A stretch of 64,000 bases of DNA from Morchella semilibera. Taxonomy: Eukaryota; Ascomycota; Pezizomycetes; Pezizales; Morchellaceae. Both the position numbers and the translations under genes were made by a program. This document shows positions 44,992 through 57,641 of the stretch, in pieces. The number at the start of each line of letters is the position of its first letter. Position 1 is the first letter of the stretch. Where the stretch lies: assembly GCA_009192285.1 (NCBI GenBank), contig CM018608.1, forward strand, positions 328,201 through 392,200. Direction: 5' to 3'. The notes under the pieces were generated by a model. The model made no database searches. It was not told the DNA's origin and worked only from the letters and a program-made list of their open reading frames with translations.

Positions 44992-47900
44992 GATCCGGAT
45001 CGCTCAACCGGGGTACCTACATCAATAAAAGGGAAAAAAGAAAAAGAAAAAGAAAAGTACGCCCGCGGCGCCGCTACAGCTATTTAAGCTTGTGATCGTT
45101 ATCCACGATAAAGCAAGACTGGTAACACCTCAGCCAGTGTATTGGGGGAGACTTTGACATGAGGTACTACCACACGAAGGATGGGTCGACAAAACTTAAT
45201 CGTGACGATGAAGATGGACGTTTTCCCTCTCTATTTACCTGCTGACGCAATGATTTCATGATGCGTGATATTATTATTATCATGTCAGGGCCACTAAAAG
45301 TCAGCCAATTATTTTCTTTGTTCTATCTCGCACTTTAATTATGTATGTAGGTAAGTGATGTGTGCAAATATTGTATGTAGGCTTCCTGCCTGATGACGAA
45401 TGCGCGAGCGAATATAGCTGCATGCTTTGCGAGCTGTCAGAACTCATCGCTGAGCCCAATCAAGCCCCTCAGCGCCACCACCATCATCTTGGTAGTTAAG
45501 GGGACTCGGAAAGCTCCGAAAACCCTGAACCTGAAATCTGAGCCATACTACTAGTCTCCAACCTCCTTGCCTGCCCTGCCCCAAGATGAGCACGACATGA
45601 TGGACCGTCTGCTAAAACAAAAACCAAACTGTCAAACAGCAAATAACCATGAACCTACCCTACGGGTCCAATCTTAAAATAAATGGGAAGGGATCTTATG
45701 AGTTAAAAAAAAAAAAACGCGAAGAGCTTCGGCACCCCCCCCCCTAATTATCAAGGTCCAATGTTCATCATCGCCCTGATATCGCCCTGCCGTCGGCCTC
45801 GGATGAAGATCATTCCCGTCGCCTCACAATCGGGTTCTTCTCAGATCCGTCCTGTCGTTGTTGCTTAGGTACTATAGAGCTGGTTATTGGGAATTAATAT
45901 AATTTTCATCGCCCCATATGCATACTCAGCGGGTCCTTTACCCCCTTGTCCCTCTGGCTTTCTTTTTCTTGCCCTCCCCGTACATACCTTTCAGCATGAT
46001 CGACACCCACGATACAAAACCATGTAAGGGGGGTACTACCGAGACGAGACGTCGCTAGAAGGCGTTGTTTACGCTTACTTTCCCTCCTAAAGCCTCTTGG
46101 CCTGGCTTGACTTGCTGCTGCTCGTTTAGATCTCAAGGTGTTAGATTTGGTCCAATTTGATTTGATTTGATTTGTGCAAGTCAACGGGAAAGAGGGCTGT
46201 AAGGACTTCTCCCCTCCCCTAGACCTGTTGCTTTTTTTGTCTCGCGAGGAATAATACTACCTAGAAACCCCTTCAGGGGAAAACTCCCAGATTGAACTCA
46301 CTTTAACTGCTACAGATATACAGAGAGAATGGGAACACAAAGCAATCGTTCATGCAGCAATGGCATTACACTTCCCTTCCCTTTTGTTTCTGAACTGTCT
46401 CTCAATCGATTCATTCTTCGATAAACAAATTCTCTGCGTAGCGTTGTCGCGGAACCGAAGTTGGGGCCGGGATGTGGTAGTAGTGGTGGTGATAGAAAAA
46501 CGAAACGTTTTCTCACCGAAAAAACACACGCCCACGCATACGCACGCTAGAGGACAACAACGACAGCTGCGCACGTGCAACTTGTCTTTTTCGTTTCACC
46601 GCCAGAGTCGAATTACAAACAACCAGGGAACGAACGCTCCTCCCATACCATACACCCTAGGAAAGGAAAGGATATTGAAAAGCGTAACAACACCGAGCGG
46701 GAAAAGCCCCAAGTATCGGGTCACGACTCACAAAACCCTCTCCATTTCTCCTTCTCTGCGGCGCGATATTTACTCATCATCATGAGTCGACGGCAAGCTC
46801 CGTTCAGAGCAATCAACAATAACAACAATGGTGCGTTAATAATGTATCCTAGATCTCGAACTGAGACCACAGTCCATACGATCTGGCCTTCACTCCGGAG
46901 GTTGCCCGGAACGAAGATGGGGGTTTCGTTGATACTGAATCTGAACCCCTTCCCGAAAGCTCAGGACACCAAACCGATCGCTCCCCGTTGTCCCTGTTTT
47001 GATAAGCAGCCCAGACAGGAGCAGTGCATAAGAGTAGGATGGTTATGGTGGCCCCCAAGATTACTAACGTCTAGAAACCAGCTCCTGGTAAATCATTGGC
47101 GGTAGCTGGGCTGACAGTTGCACGCTCAGAGTTAGAGTTGTATAAACACAATTATATATATAGGCTCCACGCGTTCGGGGTTTAAATACGTAACAACAGC
47201 CAAATCTTCCATGTAACTGGCTAGGTGTCTCCCTGAAGTCTACCATACTCGCCTCCATAGCTACCTCACATAGCCCGTCTCCCTAGCTAAAGCTATATAA
47301 CCCCCTAGCTATGAATACTTAAACCCGGGAACGGGGTGTGGCACACAGGCAATAACCAGTCAGCACCATACACGCCGTACCATCTATGGTGGCTACACCT
47401 TTCTTCCCCAACTATATCTCACGATTCAGATCTGCTCCGACACAAAATTCCGGGTGACGTCTCGTTTCGGGAAGCTAATAACTATACCGCAGTTTCCACC
47501 TGCTTGCACGAGAAAAACAAAAACAGACTACAGACTCGTTTATATACATATTACGCTTTGTCTATGCAAAACAGCTGGAATGGCCAATGGCGTGGAAAAT
47601 TAGGCCTGGTGCATTTCATGCCGTATTTCTAGTACCATTTACCAATCCGTTCCTGGATTATGAATTTAAGGTTCCAACTGCCGCAGCGAATGATGGGTGG
47701 TACTAGCTGCACTGCAGACTCAATGCGGGTTGAATGTTGTGTTCCTAAATATATATCATTGTAATTTATGAATATCGCTTGCTCGGGCATCCTTATTTCT
47801 TTCTCTACTTGCAGATCTAAGATAATTTTAAGCTTCCAAGCTTTGTAATTACTGCGGTTCGTAATATTGGGGTATTAAGTGAATATATGCTATATTCATT

Positions 47901-50688
47901 TCATCTGCTGAAATAAGCACCGCCGCCACCAAAAAAAAAAAAGAGGGTGAGAGCAACGACTGGTTACCAATCCCCCCCCTCATGCGCGCATCCAGAAGCA
48001 AAAGAAGGGGAAAGAACACGCCCAAAGTGGAGTACTTATAATTTGGTACCTGCATCTGCTACGGCAAATTGCGCAAACGAGACAGCCTCATGTGTGGCCC
48101 ATCCAGAAACTAGACTTAATGTGTGGCTGCGGCGCTGTCCTTCAACCTCATCCCATCCCCACACCAATGGTGACTAACCCCCTCCTGCCCTCTTTAAAAG
48201 CTTACGAGCTTCCTATTACACATTTGGTTATCGAGGGAAGAACGCTCGAGCCATATTTAAAAAGGGACCCTGCCCTTTTTAAGCCACCGTTGGAAGATCT
48301 TGTTTTTGATTAGGGCAGCAGGGACGCGACAACCCGGACTCCGATAAGATACAAGGATGGTACATTACATACACCAGACCGTTGCGGTAGTAGCAGTAAT
48401 AACTACATGTACGGGTCTGTGCGGATTGGTGGTTTTTGCCACTTTGGTGTTCGCCGTTCATCTACGCGTGCAGAGGAGGGGTCTCTGAGACGGTTTTTGA
48501 GTAGAATAGTGCAAGTGCAGTAGAGTACTTTAGTGTCTATTAGAATATTGTGATGCGGTTGCAATCATTAGAGTTAGTAGTAGTGGGTGGTGGTGGTGGT
48601 AGAGTAGGTATGTATCTATTTTACACACTGAGCTGCTGCTGGTCACCGATAGAATCACTCAGAGGTAGTTATGTATTCCACAAGAACGCCTGTTCCACAT
48701 CTCCCCTTGTGAGCACCCCCTGATTCACTTCCACGAGGGTCACGCCCTCATTCCTGTCCCCTACTTTTAGAAACATAAGTGGAACGCAAGGCGAAAAAAA
48801 GAAAGAAGAATCCATAAAAACAAGGACACAAAAAAAGGTCGATCGACGCAAGGGTTTGTGTCGCTAACATCGGTCGCGTGGTTGATGATCAGCCGTTGTA
48901 CAAGTGCAGGGCAGATTCACAGGGTAGGGGAAACTCTTCTGCTCATTTGCCCGCCCTACGCCCGCAGCACGCCCTAACCTCCAAGATCGTTTTTTCTCAC
49001 TCATGTGCAGAGTCGATTCCCGAACGAATAAAACGCTTCAAGCCCCGTGAAGGAAGAGGGGGCAAAAAAGTAAAAAGGGCTCAGGGGTTATTCGTAGAAC
49101 TTCCTCTCCTTTTGGCTCGTTCGCAGCAACTCAGGATCTCGGTACAATAAGGGGATGCCGCCACGATCCGAGTCGCGTAGTAGGAGATTTTTTTATTCCG
49201 GAACGCCTATTATTGCATACACCACATGAATCTAGGGTCGAAAGTAGGTGGACGCACTGGAGCGAGCTCACCAAATACTTCTGCTGCATGTTCATCTTGT
49301 GATATCTGTTTAAAGCTACATACCGTAATTATGTATGTACCCTATGAATTCGTCCTAGAGAAATGGTCTGCTATCAAAAGTGGGGGAGGGACATGATAGA
49401 ATAGACCTATGATTGGTACGTCCATGGCCCCTCTGAATCAAACTGGTTGGGTACAGCATTTACTGAAGCTGTGAGTATGTATGGTAACGCATACTCCTTG
49501 TAAACAAGGCGGCAAGCAGGAAAAATAATTCGTGCGGAAATGCAACCGGAAGATCCCTTAGAGATAATGACAAATTCATAACCTCCCAGATTCGATGATG
49601 ATGGGTTGTCTTGACATATCTTGCATACATCGAATATGTCGGGTTCTTTTCTGGGTTTCTCGACATGGTCTTTCCGGGGAACGAGTCAGAAACCTACATG
49701 ATTCTGATATATGCAGGTCACCTTAAACACAAGTGTCTGTGACCCAAGGAGGGCGGGTTCACAACTGTCAACACTTTTTTTTTTTTTTTTTTTGGAAACC
49801 ATTGCGCTGTAGGTACGGTAGGCAATAGGCCTCCGGTTAGCTTTGGTTGGTTACCTTTAATTAAGGTAAGGTGACTTCTTTACCAATAGGTAGGTGTTTG
49901 TATTACCCTAGCCCTGAATGGGAGAACGTCCTACATATATCTGTGATTCAAAAGCATCTTGAAAAGAGATGTTCCTAATCCGCGGTCTGGACTCGGCTCC
50001 CAACAACGTGATCTTCTGTTCATCAGAGACACACAGGTACCCGGATGATTTTCCAGCCATGCATGGATAAACTCTTTTTTTTGATGGGGGGGGGGGGGTG
50101 CGGAACTATTCGTGGAAATCGGAATAACAGAACCAAATCAAGCGCTGCAGCTGTAGTAGAAATATCCGCGAACGTTGAACCAGTGGATGACGAGCATAGG
50201 TTGTCACTCGGGAAGGGGGCCCAGCCCAACGGAGCCAAGAACATCCCAAGAGAAGGGAGATTACGCATTCGTGTTACCGTGATAATTGCCGAGATTCGCC
50301 GTCTTGACTTTGAGGTGTTGTTATTACCAGAGATTTCCCTTTTTCTTCTTTCTCAGCTCTGGGGGAGTATACTCTAGTAGGAACTCTCTCTGCCCCTAAA
50401 TATAGGTCAAGATGTATATATTGCAATGGAGCTGCCAAGGACTTGTTGATGTGTGGATCTAACGATTGATAGGCTCCGTGAGTAACGAGGCGGATACAGG
50501 CAACAATAACAACCAGCTCGGACAAAAGGATGTGAAGAATTCAGGTCTCAGATTTCTCATGATGATTTCGTATGGTGGATAGCTCCGTTGTTAATAACAG
50601 TCCAATATGTGCCGGTACACCCCCGTATGTACGTATTATGTACCACGTCAGTAATGACAAGGGGGTAGGTACATAGAGTAGGCACTAA

Positions 50689-50904
50689 GTTGGAGTACAT
50701 CTACACCTCGCTGTAAGAAACCTCACTGTAAGAAAAATCTTGCTGCAAGAAACAACACGTAGGGTACACGCTAAGGGCTCTGCACCAAAATCTTGCTATA
50801 AATAAGATTTTTTTTGAGGGGGGGGGGGTGGGTGGGTGGGTTACTCTAGAGTAAGAAGCGGAAACTGGTGTTTCTTATAGCGAGATCTAATTGTACTTTC
50901 TAAC
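50689..50904. mobile_element. About 216-bp inverted-repeat element with internal G run
   Basis: The left end contains CTCGCTGTAAGAAACC. The reverse strand of the right end contains CTCGCTATAAGAAACACC. Similarity continues outward (GTTGGAGTACATCTA against GTTAGAAAGTACAATTA). Three left-side copies of a CT(G/C)TAAGAAA-like unit are present (50708, 50725 and, diverged, 50742). The interior holds T8 and G11. No coding capacity; outer boundaries are approximate. Confidence 0.6.
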
Positions 50905-53900
50905 ATGACTGGTAAAGGATGGCGTCTGCACAGTGCGTAGTTCGGGCATAGGAGTTATATCACGCGTCGTCAGGGCTCTGCTGGATCTAGGTTAGGTCGA
51001 GCAGATCGAGATGTTGCCGGGTGTTGTTCGCGCGTCAAAATCTCCCCCACAGTTTGTTGCAAGTAAAATCTCGTGCATCGAACTCTAGAGCATCGTTTTT
51101 GAGCTGTTGGGCTCGGGGGCTCGGAGGGTGAGACTGCACATACACACACACATGTCCCCCCCCCCAGCGATTGCGCATATGTCGGAAAGACTTGACATGT
51201 ATCGCCTCTGGCATCTTGTTATTAACGAGTTGCATCACGTCGTGCTAGGACGTTGAAAGAAGCTATGTCTCGCCAACCCTTGTGGCTGAAATCGCGACCC
51301 GTATACGGTTAGATCCAAACTGGAACCATAAGTTTTGTTCGTCCCTTTTTTGCAAAATCCAATAAATTCGGTTATTTCTGCCATTATTGGTTGATAGGAC
51401 TATCGCGCCACCACTACGCGTTTCGACTAACTACATATCTCTCCTGTCATTTATCTGCAGGGCCATTTCCAAAATAATGAGTGCTGCACCACCCGTTACA
51501 GTAGAAGCAGCAACTACCGCTGAATTCTTTTGATTGTTCGCCTAGATTTCTAGCCACTGATGTTTTATATGGTCTGGGATTTCCCACACATAAGACTAAG
51601 CGAGAATCTAACCAATGTAGACCGGGGTTTCCGTTATTATGACAATTGGCTTTCCTGGGGTTTGAGAACTGAGCGAGCCATCTTGGCGTAGATTTCAAAT
51701 GCTGGGTGCGACAAGACAATTAGCCAAGACGAGCAAGTTATTACAAAGTAAAATTATTATTGATGGGAAGGGTCATAGGCCTAGGATAACATTAGGGCCC
51801 AATGAATGGTCAAAGTGTTTGATAGTCATGGAATATCACTCGCTGTTGATTTTTTCTTGTATATACCTTGCTGCAGAGTTGTAGTGATAGTTATAGACAG
51901 AGATTTTGTGGTGCGTTTTCTTTAGATGATAGGTGGTCTCGACGGTGTGCTCTTCCAAGGCGGGCGTTATTTCGACTGATCGATGCTTGACGTGGTCTTG
52001 ATCCTGGGGTAGCCCAGCCTACGAGTTCTTGCTTCGCATCGACGTTCCTCCTAGATAATGTTGCAGGGTAATATACTGGTATGTATGAGTAGAAGTTCAA
52101 AGTAAAGATAAGGCTCCCAGGGCCGGTAAATGAAGGTGGTTTTTGTCAAGCAGGTGCCGGTTGATCATGTGAGAGAAAAGCTAGCAGCGAACGGGGGATC
52201 CGAAACCGTGGCTACTACTCATTGATGAGCATATGGCCATGTGTTGAGTTCTATACGCTCTAGATGTCAGGGACACGCAATAGATGCACCATGACTGCAT
52301 GTTCTGTCGATAGGGTATGTAGGGTACCTACATGTATCTACCCTACCTAGTGCAAGTAGATCAATCGCTCCGCCTTAAAGTCAAACAGTGATCAACGTCA
52401 TACCAGACGCACAACTCCGCTGCACCTCTGCTGCACTCTCCAATTCTCCCGCTCTTCCAAGATCGCAAGTCACAGCAAAAAAAACAAAGCAAAGCACATA
52501 GCATGTAAGGGCCACACACCCACACCCAAGCCAAGCCAAGAGAAGCAGGCAGCATCATGAAAACTCACTCACTCATTGTCATGCAGTTCTTGGCATATGC
52601 AACAACTCTGTCTGATAGGGCAGCCAATAGAAACGCCGTGGTTTTATAGCCACTCCTTTATTAATACCACCGCCATACTTCGGACATAACGTTTCATATA
52701 CTACGGGCCACTATCTTGGGCCCAGTGCGTACGCAATCAATCTACGAAACACATCTACCACAGCTCGGCGGCGCCTAGATAAATAGCTTACGACTTCATT
52801 TGCGCTCGCCCGCGCGGATGTCCATAGAACGCGTCTTGTAGACTGATGGCCCATGAATGTGCAGGTTTCAGCCTGCTTCGCCCTTAAGTATAAAAGTCAG
52901 GTCTGTAGGAAGAAACAAGACTGAGATCGAGGGGTGGGGTTCTAGACAAGTTCTATGTATACTTCGTATTTCTCGACCTGTCTAGTCTTGAGGGAGGGGG
53001 GGGGGTTGGGGTATATGAAATTGAGAGAAACCTATCAGCATCTGCCGACCGCCTGGAGACATACCACAGGCCGGTTCTTCATAGTGTATAGCCTCATGAC
53101 CTGAGCGGTCCATCTACCTCCCAGATAAAGAGAAATCCCGATTCTTTACTATGAGCTGATAGGATTTGCTCGCCTGCTACAGTCAAGGCGAAATCCCATT
53201 CGCACTTTTCGACCACATTAGCTGAACCTTAACCGCTGTGCGGGGTAGAGAAACAGAATGTCGAATATATCCTCACGAGCTGCCCACGAACACAAGAGAG
53301 TAGACGGAAGGCAGCGGACCATAAGACAATCGAGCAGCTATTGTGGACGGACAAGGGGATTGAGAAGGCCTTAGATATCTGGAAGGAATGGAGAGAACAT
53401 TGGCGGAGCAAAGGGGGGAAAGATGCGGAGGAAATGGCGGAGGAGAGGGAGCTCGGGCTAGGGTGGGGAAGCTTGGAGAAGTGAGGGATAGAAGGCAGAC
53501 AGCAAGGGGGAGCGGCAGGGTAGCGGCACGGAGCAGCGAAGCTTCTCTTTTCTATCTTTAATAACAAGTTTTGTTTTCCTTTGTTGAAGATGGTGGTGGA
53601 AGCGAGGGAAGTTCAGGGGCAGTGCGATTTGTCATAGCCTTCGGGCTGGATACAATTAATGATGTAAACAAAAAAAAATCTTAACCGCTTCCTTAGTAGA
53701 CTCTGCTTGTTTGGCTGGCCACGCATGAACCTAGAAGGGCCCTAAATGTTAATGGCTAATCTACGTTATGAGAAAATATTGCCTTTTCGGGCCGGGTCCG
53801 GCAAAACTACAATGCTCGACCATGGTCTATCTGAGCCGGAAATTGGCTATAGAACACCCACAAACAGCTTGAGCAAGAATGAGTTGTGTGTGTATTCTTG

Positions 53901-55295
53901 AGTATATACATGTAGTTTTGTGCCGCTATATATACATGTCTAAGAATATAGTACCTGATGAATCCTGTAATTTTTTTATTAAGCTTGTGACGATATCGAT
54001 ATGGAAGCCAAGTACCCTCTAATTTCGGCCTGATGGAAAGTAATATTTAATTTGAGATAATGGTGATACCTCCCAATATTCTATAAACCACGTGGGGCCC
54101 CGATGGACCACATACTTAATAATTTCATCATGAAATATCACTCGTTCGCTACAAGCTTAAAATCTGGTTCAACACTCGCTTCGGCAGGGTCGTATTTACA
54201 ACCCATACCAAATAGTTTATCAAGAAAAGGTGGTTCTAGACTATATAGTGCGGCTCATGAGGCTACTTAGGGTAATTGCTTTGAGTAGAAGGGCGTAGCT
54301 ACCTATGTAAACGATACTATTACGAGCGAGAATTAACTTGTATGGCATCTCTAGACTACTCAGCCACTGGCGGCCCAGTAGGGAGCGCGTTCTAGTGACA
54401 GTGGGGAGGATGTCATCTCCTGCCCATCTTTAAAATTTGTGGTTCAATAACGGGTAGCAACATCCTATAGGGTAACGATAGGTAAAAGAATTCTAGGTAG
54501 GCCCTGACAGGGGAAGAGAGCTGGGCACGACTGATTAAAAGATATTCCAGAAAGCACCCGAAAAAACCAAAGGATTTGAATGGACCGATAATGCAGACCG
54601 CTAACATCATGAGTCATCATGTCAATTGATCAAGCTCGGAGAGGTTGTCCCTACAGGAATAGTAACGGTGATCCCGGACATGGCTACAATAAGGCCCTTT
54701 CATTCCTTCTCCATCATCCTACCAATTGACTGGCAAGGTATAAAGGGATAGAGTTTTAGCGAAGATTGATATACCGAAGGATATTTCGCTGTTATCAACC
54801 AGGAGACATGCAAAAAGAAAAGCTTAAAACTATAGAAAGATCCCCTAGCCCTAGACAGACAAGAAAAGTGAAATAATAACAGAAAATGGGACATACAGAC
54901 ACAACGTATGAGGTATATTCCTCTACCCTGTTACATAAACATAGGGATCGTGAGGGATGCTATGATGCTAGAGTGAAAGGGTGGGAAGGATGGACACACC
55001 GCCAAATAAATATGCATAGCCATGCGTATGCTAGGTAGGGCACACAAGATAAGAGATAATATATAAAAATAGAGCCGTAAACCAAAAGGAAATAACAGTA
55101 TGCAGTTAAATAAGGGGTGAAGAGATTGGGGATCTATCCACAAAGCTGTTGGGGAGGTGGTAGAAGGTCCTAGTAGGGCAATGCTGCAACGAAATACTGT
55201 GTTCGACATAAGGATATCAACGCTCGCTGTCTTATCACCGCGAAACAATCAAAAATCAGGAAATAAAAAAGGGAGGGAACTGTTACCCATGGATG

Positions 55296-57641
55296 TTAAT
55301 TCACTCCACCCACGCCCCCACCACCCCTACCCCCGCCTGCCCCCTTACGTCTTTCCTTCTTCTTAACAATTCGTCCTCCTCGTGGCCGTTTCTGTTTCGT
55401 GGGTCCGACCTGGACCCTCGGTTGTTGTGGCTGTTGGTTTTGCATAGGCCCCGGGGGCTTTCCATCCCCAACAACCTTATTCACCTCACTAGTTGCATTG
55501 GGGGATGCCTCGACTGGATCGGCGCCCGAACTCATACTTACGTTCTGCTGACTGTTGTTAGGTTCAAAACCAAACATCCACCCTGCATTTGTATAGTCCA
55601 TATGTCCAGGAACCCAATGCATAGCCGGCGGGACCGGCAAAGTCCCACCCATGAACGTGGAGCTCTGCCCTTCATCATGCTGTGAGAATACGGGCGATGG
55701 CTGAGCCGGGTGTTGATACTGTGCTTGCCCTGGGTACCATGGCTGTGCATTAGGATCTCGTATATTGGTGTTTGGGATCATGGGAAACTGTTCAGCCCAA
55801 GGTGTCTGTGGGTGGCCCGGTGCCATGGGATACCCAGGTCCCCAATTCATGTTGGAACCACCTTCTGTAGAATCTGGATAGCCCTCATTGCCATATCCCC
55901 AAACTTCACCTTCACCGTCAACTTCAACCTCACCTTCAACCTCACCTTCTTCTTCACCTTCCACCTCACCTTCCTCCCCATTTTGCTCATCCCATGGCTT
56001 TTCCATTCCAGAGAAATCGCTGCGGGAATTTCGGTGCTGGTACCGAGAGTTCCAGGTATTTCCTCGATCCTCAAGTCGGAGCTGCGAAAGACCGTGGTCA
56101 TCCGCATCAGCAGGATTTTCAGCCCTTACGAGAGTGCATTCAACCGCTTTTCTTCCCCGGGTCCAGACATCTTCCAAAGTGGCACTAATTCCTGTCCACT
56201 GGTGTTCCGCTACTACCGCTGCTTTATAGGGACCCCCAGGCACATAATCAATTGCTTCGCCTCTCGAGCTAGGGGTTTTCCCTTTCAAGCTAGACCCCGC
56301 GGGCCGTGTGTTCCGTACATCTTCCTTTTTAACAATTGCCTCCTTCACTATACCAGCCCTTCCGGTCATATCACCGTCACGATAGAATCGCTGCCCGTCC
56401 TCCCGGAGCAGTTTGTCTCCGTTCTCCGTTTCTGCTGTTGGCTTCGGGTTTGTCCCTGGGAAGTAAAGATGATCGCCGTCCCTTGCAGCACCAAACAAAC
56501 CTAGTATTGTAGATATCGGAGTGCTTAGTGGTAGCTTTTCGGTCCTCAGTACCATACTTTCTTTTGGATTCCCCGGAAGCGGAACTGTTATACGGAGTTT
56601 GAACCCTTCCCGTGGCGGCGGTCTTTTGGGTAGAAACGGAGGGAGAACTTTTGATTTTGAAGAAGTAGAAGGGGGAGGATGTGGCTGGGCCTCACCACGG
56701 TCTTCATCTGACGATATCTCGATCGGTGAATATGAACGCTTGACTGCATTTGTAGGATTTTGTGCTGGAGGGTTCCCTTGGGCATTTGACGAATTCTGCT
56801 TGAGATTATTGCTCCTCTCGAGCAGCTTCCGCCGTAATTCGGCTTGGCGGAACTTGATAAGCTCAGCACTCGAAAGGGTTCCTGGTTCCGTATCTCTATT
56901 TTTTGCAACTGTTGGGGTGATGACTGGATTGGAGGGAGGCGGTGGTGGTAATGGGATTGATGTGGAGGGTTGAGGATTTGAAATTGAACTGGCACCTGGG
57001 GGAGGGGTGACTCTTTGGCGCTTTCCATTCCCATCAACAGTGACTGCTTGTCCCTCAAGCGGCGGTGAGGGTTTTCGTTTCCGGACCCCACTCTCTAATA
57101 GTTTGCGCCTTAGCTCAGCTTCTAACGCGGCAGGGGTCTTAGAAGGCTTGGGCGCCTCATCCTCTTTGGTTCCGGGAGATATTGGTGTAGGGGGGACTAG
57201 CGAGGATTCCCCGACGGGTTTAAGGACTGCCACTGGTACGGAAACTGGAGGCTGTGGGTGAGAAGTACGAGGTAGGGGTGGGGGAAGAGGCCGTTCAATT
57301 TGCTTTGTAAGTTTCTCGCGCAGCTCAGCAGCACTGGCTGAGGGCCTTGGTGGGGGTTTGGGTTTTGGAGAAAGAGTAGCTGTGGAACCGCCGCTGCTGC
57401 TGCTACTACTACTAACATTGCGTCTAGACTCTAGCTGCGGTTTTGGTACTAATTCGTGTTTCTTCGGTTCCGGTTGTTCAGGCAGCTCAGGTCTATGGCG
57501 CTGCTGAATCTCCGACGTGGTCTTCTGTTCTTGCTGCTGTGATTTCCGACCGTAGTCTTGCGGCAGTGGTATTTGAGGCTCATCCGAAGGCAAGCCTATC
57601 GAAGCCAGTAATTTATCGTAGAAAGAATCCGCGTCCGTCAT
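55296..57641 (-). CDS. Large low-complexity nuclear-type protein, unknown function (781 aa)
   Basis: A single open frame from ATG (MTDADSFYDKLLASIGLPSD) to the stop at 55296. It is rich in Pro, Ser and Glu and mostly disordered. Three spaced copies of an AELRxKL motif occur at about residues 104-111, 175-182 and 266-273; the second and third are nearly identical (EAELRRKLLE and QAELRRKLLE). A short ordered block lies at about 335-400 (GFKLRITVPLPGNPKESMVL, LSTPISTILGLFGAARDGDH). A highly acidic stretch (EEGEVEGEEEGEVEGEVEVD) lies near 575-600. The C-terminus is basic, then Gly-rich (KQKRPRGGRIVKKKERR). The basic Gly-rich tail and a KRKPSP-type basic patch suggest nuclear location and RNA or protein binding, as inference. 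I do not recognise the family. The compositional bias argues against a chance frame because it persists over 2.3 kb without a stop. Confidence 0.8.
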   Translation of the reverse strand: MTDADSFYDKLLASIGLPSDEPQIPLPQDYGRKSQQQEQKTTSEIQQRHRPELPEQPEPKKHELVPKPQLESRRNVSSSSSSSGGSTATLSPKPKPPPRPSASAAELREKLTKQIERPLPPPLPRTSHPQPPVSVPVAVLKPVGESSLVPPTPISPGTKEDEAPKPSKTPAALEAELRRKLLESGVRKRKPSPPLEGQAVTVDGNGKRQRVTPPPGASSISNPQPSTSIPLPPPPPSNPVITPTVAKNRDTEPGTLSSAELIKFRQAELRRKLLERSNNLKQNSSNAQGNPPAQNPTNAVKRSYSPIEISSDEDRGEAQPHPPPSTSSKSKVLPPFLPKRPPPREGFKLRITVPLPGNPKESMVLRTEKLPLSTPISTILGLFGAARDGDHLYFPGTNPKPTAETENGDKLLREDGQRFYRDGDMTGRAGIVKEAIVKKEDVRNTRPAGSSLKGKTPSSRGEAIDYVPGGPYKAAVVAEHQWTGISATLEDVWTRGRKAVECTLVRAENPADADDHGLSQLRLEDRGNTWNSRYQHRNSRSDFSGMEKPWDEQNGEEGEVEGEEEGEVEGEVEVDGEGEVWGYGNEGYPDSTEGGSNMNWGPGYPMAPGHPQTPWAEQFPMIPNTNIRDPNAQPWYPGQAQYQHPAQPSPVFSQHDEGQSSTFMGGTLPVPPAMHWVPGHMDYTNAGWMFGFEPNNSQQNVSMSSGADPVEASPNATSEVNKVVGDGKPPGPMQNQQPQQPRVQVGPTKQKRPRGGRIVKKKERRKGAGGGRGGGGVGGVN

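Larger units (their letters stand above)
42516..55295. other. 12.8-kb gene-poor, G-run-rich region
   Basis: Many short frames exist but none shows a recognisable domain. Runs of G on this strand: 42879-42894, 43348-43363, 43609-43621, 44149-44163, 50086-50098 and 50818-50828. A34 lies at 44955-44988. A weak candidate start is at 46782 (MSRRQAPFRAINNNNNG) with no recognisable continuation. An inverted-repeat element lies at 50689-50904. The left end includes the promoter of the DUF1365 gene. Confidence 0.55.

Noticed and set aside
46575-47105. Forward frame of 176 codons
   Set aside because: No domain and unusual composition; only the internal ATG at 46782 has a good leader, and its continuation is unrecognisable.
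55710-56504. Forward frame of 264 codons
   Set aside because: It is antisense to the 781-aa gene and reflects that gene's codon bias rather than an independent protein.
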